In this document: positions 1 through 11,889 of the stretch, one piece after another
Position numbering within the stretch: the first letter of the stretch is position 1
How the letters are laid out: every line of letters begins with the position of its first letter
NCBI RefSeq assembly: GCF_011075055.1
Contig: NC_058156.1
Location: forward strand, 3,844,001-3,908,000
Length of the DNA stretch: 64,000 nucleotides
Source of the DNA: Mangifera indica
Lineage: Eukaryota; Streptophyta; Magnoliopsida; Sapindales; Anacardiaceae
Reading direction: 5' to 3'
Position numbers and translations under genes: made by a program
The notes under the pieces: model-generated
Told to the model about the DNA's origin: nothing
The model's input: only the letters and a program-made list of their open reading frames with translations
The model's database searches: none

Positions 1-1704
1 ATTCGAAAACACTTCTCTTACACAATAAATGATAGCATGGTGTCTATCTGAGATAATCGCTAAATTAGGGATATCTTCAATACACTTATGTAAAGCTAGA
101 AGGAACGGGCTCCAAGTTATCGTTTCTTATTTTCCTCATATACCAAACGCTAATGGAAAAATTTGATTACTTTCATCTTTACCCACTGTAATAAAAAGTG
201 TACCCCAATATTGACCTTTCAAGAATGCCCCATCAATACAGATAACAGGACAATAATAATCACGAAATGCCCTAATTGAGCATCTTAAAGCTATAAAGAA
301 AAAATTAAATCGATTATCCCCATCAGTGTCTATTTGTGTAATTGTGCCAGGGTTTCGTTATTCAAGGTTATAACAGAATGTCGGTAATAGTCTAAATGAC
401 TCATTTGGCGAACCTCTTATCTCATTCAAAGCTCAATTCTTAGCACGCCAAGCCTGCGCATAAGAGATATCAATTCGATATCTATCTGCTATATCTGTGA
501 TGATATCTTTTGGCCTATATACACGGTCACCTGTAGTAAACAATATCTGTAATATTTTCCCCAATGCCCTTTTACCTGCTTATCTGTGATGAGGTCTAAT
601 GACATCACGAGGACAAATATGTGTTCTAAACTTGTGTAACACAAAAATATCACTGTTGCTTAACTTCACCCCTCCTACTTTCCATTTGCACTGTCCATGC
701 AAACATTTTATATCCCATCTCTTTTTATTAGAACTTGATACTTTGAATTGATAACCATTTTTCAATGCATCCCTACATATGGTGTCAATTAAAACTTGTT
801 TAGAAGCAAATTGATCTTTGACTTTGAATCTGCCATCGAGTGGTGCAACTGCATGAATTTGACTTACATCATTTTCTACCTTTTTATATGACTCTAGAAC
901 ACCAAAAAAAGGATTTGAACCATGTTGTATTGAACTTTCATGTACTAACCCTAATGGACCAATTCCTATGTTATCAACAACATCGTCACCTTCTTCAAAA
1001 CCATCAATATCATTGACACAATTATAATCAATACCACCGTCATCATGACCACGATATTCATCTTCTTTGCCAGAATGAAAATCATTTGTTGGTAAATTGC
1101 CCATTTGATAACATCCTTCAGATGGACCTCTTTCGTCATGTGCCCAATCCTAAGAAGGATTCCAACTAACACCAACCTCAATATCATTACGATCAAAGTT
1201 TATATTTATTCTACTTCTTTCTAATGTACTTTCTTGTTATGTATATATATTATATCTGGAGTCAATTTCAGTGGATGGGAAAGGGTTTTGCTGAACCATC
1301 TAGTGAATCTTTTGTTCTGTTTCTGGATGTTGTTGTTCATTGTTAGCTTCTACTTCTTCTACATGTTGTTGCTCAATTTGGTTTGCCACCACTTCAAGAA
1401 ATATAAAAGACTTTCTCTGTGACCTAGACAACTTCATCATCATCTGAATATCATAATCATCTTTTAATAAATATGGCAAATCACTAAATTCTGTTGGATT
1501 TGGCATATAAATTTTTATCTCAAAAGAACTTGTATCGATATTGAAACGAGAAAATACTACTACTACAAATCTTTCGTAATTGATTTTTCTACTTACTGAA
1601 ACTAATGATTGAACTCCACCAATATATTTTAAATCATTATTACCTTCTTTGTGCCATTGCCTGCCAAATCCAAGTATGAATATCATCTCTATCAATTGAA
1701 ACAA
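1..1704 (-). pseudogene. MULE (MuDR-type) transposase pseudogene, cut by left edge
   Basis: Reading on the minus strand, 1704-1300 encodes the N-terminal region typical of plant MULE proteins (motifs YERFVVVVFSRFNID and LLKDDYDIQMMM). Positions 1104-580 hold an acidic spacer and then a MuDR DNA-binding domain (FASKQVLIDTICRDALKNGY, then CLHGQCKWKVGG and HKFRTHIC). Positions about 260-1 hold part of the MULE transposase core: the CIDGAFLKGQYWGTLF block with the first catalytic Asp, and the IISDRHHAI block with the second. The family cuts and pastes DNA. This copy is dead: in-frame stops lie between the two Asp blocks around 130-150, and the N-terminal and middle parts are in different frames. 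The rest of the core and the SWIM zinc finger lie outside the window. No terminal repeats were found on this side. Confidence 0.85.
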
Positions 1705-1914
1705 GTGAAATGAGGCAAAGATGAATTGAAGAAAGTGAAATAAAGAATAAAAGGTGAAACTGCGTTGACGGAGTAAATATATTCACCTACCTTCAAGCTA
1801 ACAATTCAATTCATTAATTACTCAAATCAAAATATTTTTTTAAAATATGCTTATGTAATGTAATTGATTAGAAATAATCAATTTTTTAAATATGTTCATT
1901 AATGATTAGAAATA

Positions 1915-2145
1915 ATCATTTTCCCAGAGCCGTGCACCCCACGCATCACCTGTCCACTTGCGCACCCTAACACACTCTTCACGCACCCACACACCCTGCA
2001 CGCACTCTGCACGCACCCACGCACCCTTCACACACTCACGCACCCTGTATGCACCCACGCACCCTGCACGCACCCACGCACCATGTATGCACTCTGCACG
2101 CACTCACACACTCTATGCGCACCTATGCACCTTGTATGGCCCTTG
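1915..2145. repeat. CACGCACCC-type minisatellite
   Basis: About 230 bp of degenerate tandem repeats of CACGCACCC and CACGCACTCTGCA words, C-rich on the plus strand. It is far more GC-rich than its surroundings. Open frames on both strands here are products of the repeat and not genes. Confidence 0.85.
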
Positions 2146-2329
2146 ACATCCCATACACGAAAGTTGTTGAAAGTGACGTAATAAGCCAGGAGGGCATTTT
2201 TGGAATTACAAATAAATTTGCTTATAAAGGTAAAACCACTATTCCTTTACCTAAAAACGTTTATGCGAAAATTTTTTTGTCGATTTTAATTAATATCCCG
2301 ATTATTAAAGAAAGATAATGATTCACATT

Positions 2330-2709
2330 TTCTTCAACCTTGTAGGGGTACTCTTTGTTGCATAATTTAACATTGTGTTGTATTCTAATTAAGGATTAAG
2401 ACCCAAACTTGCAATCATGCACTGTCGGCTCCACATACATTCACTGAAGGTCTCTCAGTTAACCAAATTGGTTAATATATATATCTATATATTCACTTTC
2501 ATTGCTTCTTTAATTTGAGAGATTGGTGATTAATTTATGCAAGCCTACAGGTTGAATATGATCAATAATAGTGGTATCAAAGCTCATTTATTCTTTAGTT
2601 TATGTTGTATTTCAGGGAATGGCTGATCCGCATTTGAAAAATCTGCCATGTGGGATGATCTCAATGTTCAATATTTTCCCAATAGAGCTATGTTTTAAGT
2701 AAACTTACT
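2330..2709 (+). mobile_element. Copia LTR / primer-site remnant
   Basis: At 2575-2588 the sequence TGGTATCAAAGCTC resembles the tRNA-Met primer-binding site of plant copia elements. It is followed by a short leader and an ATG at about 2619 (reads MADPHLKNLP). Upstream, about 2374-2565 begins TGTTG, has a TATATATA stretch near 2477 and could be a short LTR. No further gag is visible because the CACTA element at 2710 cuts it off. This is inferred from the primer site alone; the LTR borders are not proven. Confidence 0.35.
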
Positions 2710-2734
2710 CACTACAACAAATATTTGATTTAGG

Positions 2735-3514
2735 GACAAAATATTTAAGAATGATTTTAATTTCATCTCAAAATATTACATTTAAGGATAAAATCTTAAT
2801 TTCATCTAAAAATAATAATTTTAGGAAACAAAATCTTAATTTCATCTCAAAATTTTAGGGATGTTTTTATTTTTTTCCTGGTAATGATAATTTTAGGGAA
2901 TAAAATCTTAATTTTGTCCTAAAAACTTAGAATTTATTTTTAGGGACGATTTTAGTTTCATCCCAAAATATCACTTTTAAGGATGATGACATCTAAAAAC
3001 ATAAGATTATTTTTAGTAAGGATTTTAATTTTATTATAAAATATTATTTTTAAGGACGAAATCTTAATTTTGTCCCAAAACCGTAAGACTTATTTTTTGG
3101 GACGATTTTAATTTCATCTTAGAATGTTACTTTTAAAAATAAAATCTTAATTTCATCCCAAAATGATAATTTTAGGGAAGAAATTTAATTTCATTACTAA
3201 AAACGTAGAATTTTTTTTAGGAACAATTTTATTTTGTTCTAAAATGTTACTTTCTGAGACAAAATTTTAATTTTATCCAATAATGAATATTGTAAGGAAC
3301 AAAATTTTAATTTTATCTTTAATAAGTTAAGATTTATTTTTAAGAATATTCAATATTATCTAAAAAATGATAATTTTAGGAATAATTTTATTTTTGTTCT
3401 ATGAAATCGTAATTTTGTCTTTAAAAATATAAAATTTATTTTTTAAAATGATTTTAACTTCTTCTTAAAATATTATTTTTAAGGACAAAATTAAAATTTT
3501 ATCCCAAAATAAAT
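2735..3514. repeat. Left subterminal repeats of the CACTA element
   Basis: Degenerate repeats of a word like AAAATCTTAATTTCATCCC, alternating with AATGATAATTTTAGGGA, spaced about 40-60 bp. In En/Spm-type elements, subterminal repeats are transposase-binding sites. Here that role is inferred from position only. Confidence 0.7.
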
Positions 3515-3522
3515 ACTACAAG

Positions 3523-6500
3523 CAGACCTGGCCACGGTTCATGAACCGTCGGTTCACGGTTCGAAAACATAAGGACCCTGAACCGAAACCATAACAGGAC
3601 GATTCGGAACCGACGGTTTCGGTTCATGGCCCCGGTTTAGAACCAACGGTTTTAATTTAAAACCGATATTGAACCGTCAATTCTAATACATGATCTTGAT
3701 TTAATTTTCAAATTATTAATTACAATAATTGAAAATTAAAAGAAAAGCTTGGACTTAATTTTTCAATTAAGCTTCATACGTATTTTCTTGGGGTTTAGAA
3801 GAATCAAAGCCTACATAGTTCTCTTACCTTTGCATATCTAATAGTTGGCAGTACCCCCTTATCTTATCATTCACCTTCACTATCTTGAGTATTATTTCCT
3901 GTCATCGAACTATCCGTAGTTAAATCAAGCAATTCTTTATTGAAGTCCACTTTTATTTCTTGTTGGCGTAATTCGGCTCTTGTCTAATCGTCCACACATA
4001 CTTGGGCTTCAATAGATTCAGGAGCCAAACTTGATCGCCTCTCATCCAATATATTACCCCCTTGACTAAAAGCTTGTTCTACTGCGACAGTTGATACTGG
4101 TGTTGCTAGAACTTGTTTAGCAATAGCTGCTAATGTTGGAAAAGTTGATGCATGTCGACTCTACCATTCTAAAACTGGAAAGTCTTTACCTATATTGCTG
4201 TCACCAAACTCAAAAATAGTAGTTAAATAAATATCAAGCTCCGAGGTGGAGCCTAATGTTCCTCTTGGTCTTTTGCCCCTTTGCATCATAATACGATCAC
4301 CATAACTCATATTTTGGGTTGATGATGGGGCAATAAGTGGTAGAGAGGAAGAAGAACCACTATAAATTAATGAATATTCAACATAAATTTCTTTAATTAA
4401 ATTCATAATATTAGTTATAGTTAATGGAATATTAACTTCATCTAATTGCAAACATTCATAATATAATGTCAAGTAATCTGTGACACTATCTAATTTAAAT
4501 CTAGAATCAAAAAAACATGTAACAAAAAAAAGTTTTGGAATTGTTTTATAGTAACTTAACCATTTTGTTTTCATTAAAAAAATAGCTTCTTGTAGAATAA
4601 TATCTTGTTTGTCTTCTTGTAAAGCCCCAATAATATTAACAACTTCATTTAAAAACAAATGAGAAGTGAGATAATAAACCCCACTTAAAGTATATGTTAC
4701 ATTATTAAAATTTCTTAATACATCTAAAACTTTTTTACAAATATCCTAATGTTAGGGATATAATATAACTTGTGGCACATGTTGTGAAATAAATGAGCGT
4801 AATAAATCCCTATAATCAAAAGACTCGTTAAGTAATTCATATGTTGAATTCCAACGAGTCCGCACGTCTTTAGGAAATCTTTTTGGTCTTTTATTATGTT
4901 GTTTACAAAATTTATCCCATTCTTTCATAGTTTAGGGATGTGTCCATAAAAATGAAATTGCTATTTTTATTGGACTAATAAAATTATTAAGACAATACAA
5001 ACCATCTTGTACACATAAATTTAATACATAACATGCACATCTAATATGAAAAAATCTACCACCTAAATTAGGTTTACAAATATTAATTAAATCATTTATT
5101 GAGGCAGTATTTGAACGTGCATTATCAAATGAAATTGAAAAAATTTTATAACGTAATTTATATTATTCTAATATTCCTTTAATTATTCTATAAATATTAT
5201 CGGTCATATGTCGTTCATTAAACACCCTAAATGATAAAATTCTTTTTTGTAATAGAAAATTGTCATATATTCAATGACAAGTTATACTCATATAAGAGTA
5301 AACTTGCCAATGGTCACTCTAAATATCACTACATAGAGATACACGCCCACTAAAATTTATAAAAAAATGAATTAATTCTTTTTATATAAACTAAATAATG
5401 TTGTTTTTAATGTATTTCTTGAAATAGTTTTATGTGCAGGATTTAATGTAGTTTTACAATAATTATTAAATCTAAATTTTCACCAAAACTAAATGCTAAA
5501 TGATCTATTGCTATCATTTTTGTAAATTCTTCTTTACTTTTATTATCACTATACATAAATAAAGATTTGTGTGTAAAACTATACCCGGTTATTTGTGTTT
5601 GGCCTCAGTTTTTCCCCATTTTTTCCCGATGCTTTGACTCTAAGTGCCTTTTGAATGTTCTATATCCACCTCCTTGTTTAAATTTATAAATTTGCCTACA
5701 ATAATTGCAAGCAACATCGAAATTACCATCTTCCTTTTGTATTTTCTTGAAATGAATCTTGAAAATATCGGATGTAGGAATTTTTTGAGAGTGTTGTTCG
5801 TGTTGTTCCATCTCCATCTGTTGTTGTTGTTGTTGTTGTTCCACCTCTTCATATTGGCTTTCACTTTCTTATGTTGAAAAATCATCTATAAGTTGATTTT
5901 CATTCATATTTGATATATGTGAATATTGGCCAAATCTCCTATTACCGGAAGAATTTCAACTACTTACCATTTTTTAATAATAAATAAAATTAATTAAATA
6001 AATAAATTATTTGATTAATTATAAAAGATAATAAAAAAGAAAATAAAATTAATTATATAAATAAATTATATAATTAATTATGAAAGATAATAAATAAATA
6101 TTAATTATAGAAATAAATTCTATAATTAATTATGAATTGTATAATAAAAATAGAAATTAGAATTAATAAAAAATTAAGAAAAAATTTAATTAAATTGAAG
6201 AGAATTTAATTGAATTGAAAGATTGAGCGAGTATTAAGAGTTGAAAGAATGAGAATGAGAGTTTGAAGGATTGAAAGTGAGAGTGTAGAGATTGAAATTT
6301 GAGAGAATGAAATTTGAATTGGTATATATATAGGAAAAAATTTTTTTGAAAAAAATTAAAAAATAGGGGCGTAAATTGTAATTTAAAAAATTGCAGGGGA
6401 CCAATGGTCCCTTATAGTTTCTCTGAAAATTGCAGGGGACTGTTGGTCCCCTGCAATTTCTTCTTCTGCAAGCCAACGGTTCCCTGCGCAGGGAACCGTT

Positions 6501-6756
6501 GTCTATTTAAATAAATTTAAAAAAAATTCTAAAAATTCAAAATTTTTCGGTTCAGCACAGTAAACCGCCGGTTTACATGTCGGTTCATAAATTAGGTGTG
6601 AATCGACGGTTTCACAGTTCCAATTTAGGTAAACCGGAACTGAACCGCCAAAATCTGGTTTCGATTTCGGTTCCAGGTTTACCGGTTTCTGTTCCAGTTT
6701 CATCCAGGCCGGTTTCGGTTCGATTCACCGGCCAAACCGGCCCGTGGCCAAGTCTA
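3523..6756 (-). mobile_element. hAT element with 8 bp target duplication
   Basis: The left end is CAGACCTGGCCACGG at 3523; the right end, inverted, reads TAGACTTGGCCACGG (13 of 15 match). The flanks are ACTACAAG (3515-3522) and ACTATAAG (6757-6764), an 8 bp TSD with one mismatch, as expected for hAT. Subterminal regions (about 3533-3690 and 6540-6740) are full of short GAACCG/CGGTTC words in both orientations. Coding is on the minus strand. A TATA-like stretch lies near 6325 with a CT-rich leader between it and the start codon. The element is 3234 bp and interrupts the left subterminal repeats of the CACTA element. Confidence 0.92.
3867..5970 (-). pseudogene. hAT transposase pseudogene with BED zinc finger
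   Basis: Reading starts at an ATG at 5970. It passes a Gln-rich stretch coded by a CAA repeat (5821-5840), then a BED finger (5605-5800; CNYCRQIYKF with RTFKRHLESKH supplying Cys and His ligands). The core follows: a CSDI-SDHWQVYSY block with the first Asp (about 5285-5330), SFDNARSNT with the next Asp (about 5120), FHIRCACYVLNLCVQDGL (about 5030), VRTRWNSTYELL (about 4850) and CFFDSRFKL (about 4500). The C-terminal hAT dimerisation region lies at 4160-3960 (STVAVEQAFSQGGNILDERRSSL). The reading ends at a stop at 3867-3869. Several in-frame stops, including one where Trp is expected in the first Asp block, make it inactive. The matching TIRs and TSD show it belongs to the 3523-6756 element. 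Confidence 0.88.
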
Positions 6757-6955
6757 ACTATAAGGGATGAATCATCCCCCCAAAAACTTCAAAAATATTT
6801 TGATGGCCCGAAATGATAATTTTTGAACAATTTTTTTTTCTCACGCCAATTTGAAGACATTTTTAGTCATTCTAGCAAGTGACATGTCAATTTCCCTCGC
6901 TCGGTTTAAGGGTTTAGTCAAACTAATAACATTAAAACATTTAGTTACCCATATG

Positions 6956-7739
6956 TAGAGGTGTCGATGGGTCGGGCTGGGCTGACTCAGGTTCGGCCCC
7001 TCAGGCTAATGGGTCGGGCTGGGCCCACAGCCCAAACAGTATGGGTTTTCGGCCCGACCCATTAATATATAAAGGCCCAAGGCCCAATCCATATAAAAAT
7101 GGGCCTTAAATGGGACGGACTTTAAATATCTAAAAAAATTATTTAAAATTTTTAAATACAAATTATTTTTCAAATTATAAAACATAAATAAATATATACT
7201 ATGATAATATTCAAATGGATTGAATTCATTTGATACTTGATTCATTTGTAATATTTTGTAATAATAAAATAAAAATAAAGATAAAATTATAAACACAAAG
7301 AATTATTATTTATGAATTTAAATATTTTCTTAAAGATAATTGGTGAGGAAAAATGAGATTGAAAATATAATAAAATAATTGAGATTGAGAGATTTGTAAA
7401 TGAAAGTGAAAATGAAGAAAAATTGGATAGATTTATATAAAAAAAATTAATTAATTAAAAAATTGAAGGCCAAGGCTTCTGCTGCTTCCCTCTCTGCCTA
7501 ACAAGGCTTCTGCCTTGCAGCAGAAGGCCAGCAAAAATTAAAAAATAAAATATTTTTAAACAGTAGCGGGTCGAGCCGGGCCAGTCCATGGACTTAATAT
7601 TAAAGCTTGAGGCCCGGCCCAATAGGCCCATGGGCCTAGCCCGACATGCAACAGTACTGGGCCGGGCTTTCTCGTGTCATGTTTTTTTTTCGTGCTTCGT
7701 GTCCAGCCTCCATTCGACCCGGCCCAATTGACGTGTCTA
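6956..7739 (-). mobile_element. hAT-type MITE, copy 1 (inverted)
   Basis: The left end TAGAGGTGTCGATGGGTCGG and the inverted right end TAGACACGTCAATTGGGCCG match the ends of the copy at 14297. The flanking octamers are CCCATATG (6948-6955) and CCCGCATG (7740-7747), 6 of 8 alike with transition differences only. GGGCC-rich ends surround an AT-rich core that contains a GCTTCTGC/GCAGAAGC inverted motif (about 7475-7530). Read on the minus strand it has a TATAAA-like box near 7430 followed by a CT-rich leader. The core appears to retain the promoter end of a lost hAT transposase gene. No protein is encoded. Confidence 0.82.
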
Positions 7740-7747
7740 CCCGCATG

Positions 7748-10080
7748 TGATGCTCTAATTTGATCTCTTTCCACTCAGTCTCACTATCCATCTCCTCTTC
7801 CTCTCTGGACTCGCTAAATCCTCTCTAGTCTTTCTCAATCTTACTCAGTCAAGCTGCTCGAATACACTGATTTCAGTGATTATTATTTTTTCTTTATATA
7901 ATATCTCAGTTATTATTTATTATTTATTTTATTATTCTCTTCTGTTGATTCGATCTCAATGATTAACTTTCTTGTATTTTCATTTCACTTTACATTTTTT
8001 TTTTTTTTGTGTTGTTTTTATGTTTAATTTTTTGGTTTCTTCTCTCTTTAGATCCTAATCGGTAAGTTTCTTTAACCTTTGTTGTTACTGTCTTAGGAAT
8101 TTATCGATGTTTTAGAAATAATAAGCTTGATGAATCTCCTTTGCTCTGTATTAATTTGTGGAGTAAGTCAACTACTTTATGGACTTGAAACAATCTATTT
8201 TATGTACCACTTACTTTGTGGAGTAATGTGTGTTAAAGAACTTATCGATTGCCTAGGAAAACCTCTGCAGATAGTATGATGGTTTATGAGGTTGTAAAGA
8301 TCAATGAGATTTTGAGTATGTTAGATTTCTATGCAGAAGACGTTGCTCAAAATTAGTAAATACATTTGAAAAGTTGAAAAACAATTAGTTTCACCATTGA
8401 ATTGCTTCAGTTTTTTTTAAACCGCTATATTTGGCGTATATGGCTAGGGAAAGTATCTACTTAGTGGCTGCTTTGCTCTCTTGTTTTTGCTTCTTGCTAA
8501 CCTTTGACTTTGTTTGCGATATCTTTCTTTCTTTTGCTTTTCTTCTATTGCTTGATGTAGAATGGGATGTGCATATTTGAATCAAAACCAAAGTTCATAT
8601 CATTGATTTTTCGAATCTCAATTACTTTAACTTATTGTTGAATTTATAATTATGATTATTTCTTTCTAGTAACAACCTTAAAGTACATATTTCAAGTCCA
8701 GCAGGCGGTCGACTACCTTATGGTCTACCAACACTTGTTGGTGCGCTTTTTTGTTTGGCTAACTATATTGTTAGTGGATTTCTTAAACATATTTCAAGTT
8801 TCTTTCCACTAAATAATCGATTTTGCATTACGACAGTCAGTGATTCTGCTTCAGTTGCAGTTGTGTGAGATTTCTACTTTTCAATTAACTTCACTATTAT
8901 TTGATTTCTTAAAACATCAGTAGTTTTTCTAATATACTGTATTAGTCTCTTTTGTTCAGCTGGTGATTTAATGCTAGTTTGATTTTATTTTGCAATAAAG
9001 ACCAATTAATATATTTAAAAAGGGGGAAGCAGTCAATTGTAGCAGTTGTATTGCTGGTTTTAACTCTATTTTCTTTAACCAATCTCAAACCCTAACCACA
9101 TTCATTATTGGAAACCTATTTGGGTCCTTAGACTACACCATGAATATAACTTCTGTCAAGGAGCCATTAAGAAAATAAACCTATTTGCACCATGTACCTG
9201 TAAGTCTGTAAGGAATATCTAATACTGGAAGGTTGGGACAAGTTAAGGTTGATGCTAATTGAAGTAGTAAATTTTCTTAAATAAACTTGTTTACTTCTTC
9301 TATTCATTTGACTGTCCTGTGACATGAAGGGCATTATTACTATCATTACTGTTGTTTCCTGATGTAGTATTTATGACGTCTTTCTGTAGTTCAATAAGAA
9401 ATCTTATTTTTATCCCCTTACAAATTTTCCCTGTTTTATCGGGTGTTCCACTGTTATTGCTATAACTAACATATGATTTTGCAGCTTCTCCGAAGACCTG
9501 AAAGGGTAAATGTGTTGTGGATCAGGGTACCCTTGGTCATGAAGAGGTACAAGATATGAACCTGGAATTTTGATTACTATTACCTTGCAACAAATATAGA
9601 TATTGTAGATTTATTTGTGAACTTGAGTAACAATTGATGTGTGATGTTTAGATGATCTAGTTATGTATTGGGATCTATCATTTCTTAGATGATCTAGTTA
9701 TGTGTTGTGAATCATATTTTAGATGGCAAGCAAGGTCTGAATTTAAAACAGTTATTGATGCAACATTGACTCTTTAGAATGTTATAATTCATGAATAAAA
9801 GGGTCACTATTTTGTTTTGTTAATGTTTTGGACAACTTTTCTTATTTTCAATCAAGAATGGACAGATTCATTCTCTGAGACTAAAACTGAGTGAAACTTA
9901 ATTTATTTTTGCGGAAGGTTCAAGCTAACCTTCTCTTTAATTACAAGCTGAAAGTAAATGGTGCTATTGTTTTCCGCAAAAAGAAGAAAATTGTATAAAA
10001 AATGTTCTATGTGAATGGTTGGATTTAGAGAATTAATATAACTATCAATTTTAATTTTTGATTGAAATTTCCATATCAAA
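7748..10080. other. Unassigned CACTA interior, possibly captured host DNA
   Basis: About 2.3 kb with no transposon protein motif and no ORF of note. It begins with a CT-rich stretch (about 7755-7860) like a plant 5' UTR. It contains several well-formed intron-like signals: CTCTTTAG followed by ATCCTAATCGGTAAGT near 8046-8066, and TGATTTTGCAG at about 9474-9484 followed by a GC-richer stretch to about 9560. This would fit a captured fragment of a host gene, which CACTA elements are known to carry. No product could be recognised, so the call is tentative. Confidence 0.35.
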
Positions 10081-10084
10081 TTTA

Positions 10085-10575
10085 CCATATAAACAAGAAT
10101 AAAAATTTGTGTTCCTAATCACTATATAATCAAAGGCAAAATTTTTTGTAATCGATTCATGACACTATCAAGTACATAAAAAATTGTCTCTACTTCACTA
10201 AATAATCAAGGGCAAAAAATTTTGTCTTTAATTCATACAATTAAGATAAACAAAATTATCCACATAAGTAAGGACACAAAATTTTGTTTCAAATTTATTA
10301 TACAATCAAAGAGGAAAAATTTTGTCTATAATCTATCGCACAATCAATGATGACAAAAATTTATCCTCAATTTATTGTACAATCAAAGATAAAAAAATTT
10401 GTCTCTAATTTAATATACAATTAAGGATAAAAAATTTTGTAAGTATTATTAAGGACGATTTTTTTTTGTAAGTATTACCAATTGCTAATACATCTTTTTG
10501 ATGATTTAATCTATCTCTAATGATTTTCTAGGAAGAAATTTTGATTTTTTAAGGTGAAAATTTTTATCCTTAAAC
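10085..10575. repeat. Right subterminal repeats of the CACTA element
   Basis: About ten degenerate units of roughly 50 bp containing ACAAAATTTTGT and TCTCTAATTTATTATACAATCAAGGA-like words. They run up to the right CACTA terminus and mirror in position the left subterminal array, although the repeat words differ. Confidence 0.7.
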
Positions 10576-10829
10576 CGAATATTTGTTGTAGTGGCTTAAT
10601 TGTTATATATCTCGCTATTATTCTTGTTCTTACAAGACACTGAAAAACAATTCACAATTTTCAGGCGATATATACAACAAGATAATGCCTTTTCAGAATG
10701 CTATTTAGAGTGAAACTAAAGTCTATATAGATCGGCTTCAGACCTAGCCATATAGCAGCCTCAGTAAATTTTTATCCCAATTCCCAGAGAGGTACTCGTG
10801 CAGTTTAATTGTTCAAATATGGATGCCCT

Positions 10830-11442
10830 TAGGGTTGAATACAGATGGGGTTGAACTTGAGCATCTTTTGGCTTAAGTTTAATTTGATTTAAAAATAATA
10901 TGATTTGAATTTATCGAGTTAAAATTAAGTTTGATTTAAATTTAATTTAGATGAAAAATGGTTTAACCCAGTTTGATTCGAGTTTGACTCGATATTATAG
11001 CTTGAATCAATATTTCGAATTCCTAGCTTTGTTCAATTCGAATTAATGATCTAAATTGATGGTTTGAATATATGACTTAGATTTGTGACTTGAGTTCATA
11101 GTTCATCTATAAAATGATGTCATTTTACTCAAATAATATTTAAAATTTATGATTCAAGTCATGGATTCAAACCGAACTGACCCATAAATTTGAACTATCA
11201 ATTTAAATTCTAAGTTCGAGTTGATTTGAGTCATGAATTCTTGTTGAATTGAGCCATAAATTTGAGTTGAATCAAATCGTGAATTTGAACTACTGATTTG
11301 ATCCGAACACCTCTTAGCTCGATTTTGGCCCAGTTTAAAAAATGAGTAAAATCTTTTAGTTTGAATTTGATTCGAATTTAACTTAAATGAATTTAAATCA
11401 AACTAAATTGAGCCGAATCAACTAGGATCATATCTAACCCTA
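10830..11442. mobile_element. MITE-like AT-rich element with TAGGGTT ends
   Basis: The left end TAGGGTTGAATACAGAT and the inverted right end TAGGGTTAGATATGATC share the first seven bases and partial similarity after that. The interior is a degenerate inverted array of TTTGATTTGAATTTGA-like and TCGAATT-like words, so the whole tends to fold back on itself. The flanks GATGCCCT (10822-10829) and GTCGCACT (11443-11450) match at 5 of 8 positions, which only weakly supports an 8 bp TSD. No coding. Confidence 0.45.
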
Positions 11443-11555
11443 GTCGCACTCCATTTGCTGCAATCATTACTGAAAAGTTTTGGATTAGGCCTATACAACT
11501 TAAGAGGGCTCAAATGATTTGACCCTTAAGATGATGGTCCTCATTGTGGTTGGAC

Positions 11556-11876
11556 TAGATATGTCAATTGGGCTGGGCCAAATGGAGATTTGACCTAAAA
11601 CATGATTTGAAGTCTGGTTTGATACTATAGCATGTTGGGGCTGGCCTATGGGCATTTCGAACTGGACCATGGGCTTTAATATTAAGCCCATGGGTTGGTC
11701 TGGCTTGACCTGCCACTATTTAAAAAAATTAAAATTTTAAAAAAATCTCAATTGCTTATGGTAGAAGAGCAGATGACAGAAGCCTTCAATAGCTACTAGC
11801 CAGAGGCTAGTAGCCGTTGTTTAATTTTTTTAAAAATTTATTTATTTATCTCTATATAAACTAACCTTCCATACAG
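11556..11876 (+). mobile_element. hAT-type MITE, copy 2 (truncated)
   Basis: Begins TAGATATGTCAATTGGGCTG, like the left end of the copy at 14297. It follows the same order: GGGCC-rich end, TTTAAAAA spacer, inverted AGCTACTAGCC/GGCTAGTAGC motif, then a TCTATATAAACT promoter-like box at 11851-11862. It stops there; the right half and right TIR are missing and no TSD could be assigned. Beyond it, decayed copia coding resumes. Confidence 0.72.
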
Positions 11877-11889
11877 GATCAGTTAGAGC

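Larger units (their letters stand above)
2710..10593. mobile_element. CACTA (En/Spm-type) element, apparently non-autonomous
   Basis: The left end reads CACTACAACAAATATT at 2710 and the right end is its exact inverted complement, ending at 10593 (AATATTTGTTGTAGTG). The inverted similarity continues for about 35 bp with scattered mismatches. The flanking triplets are ACT (2707-2709) and GCT (10594-10596), a 2/3 match to the 3 bp TSD expected for CACTA elements. Both ends carry AT-rich subterminal repeats. No TNPD or TNPA-like coding was seen. The interior consists of a nested hAT element, a nested hAT MITE and about 2.3 kb of unassigned DNA. Without the nested insertions the element is about 3.85 kb. 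Confidence 0.8.

Noticed and set aside
1906..2318. Open frames on both strands across the CACGCACCC repeat
   Set aside because: Frames come from the tandem repeat; the translations are low-complexity Thr/His/Pro or Arg/Val/Trp patterns.
5644..5877. Plus-strand 77-codon hydrophobic frame
   Set aside because: It is the antisense of the hAT BED finger and Gln repeat.
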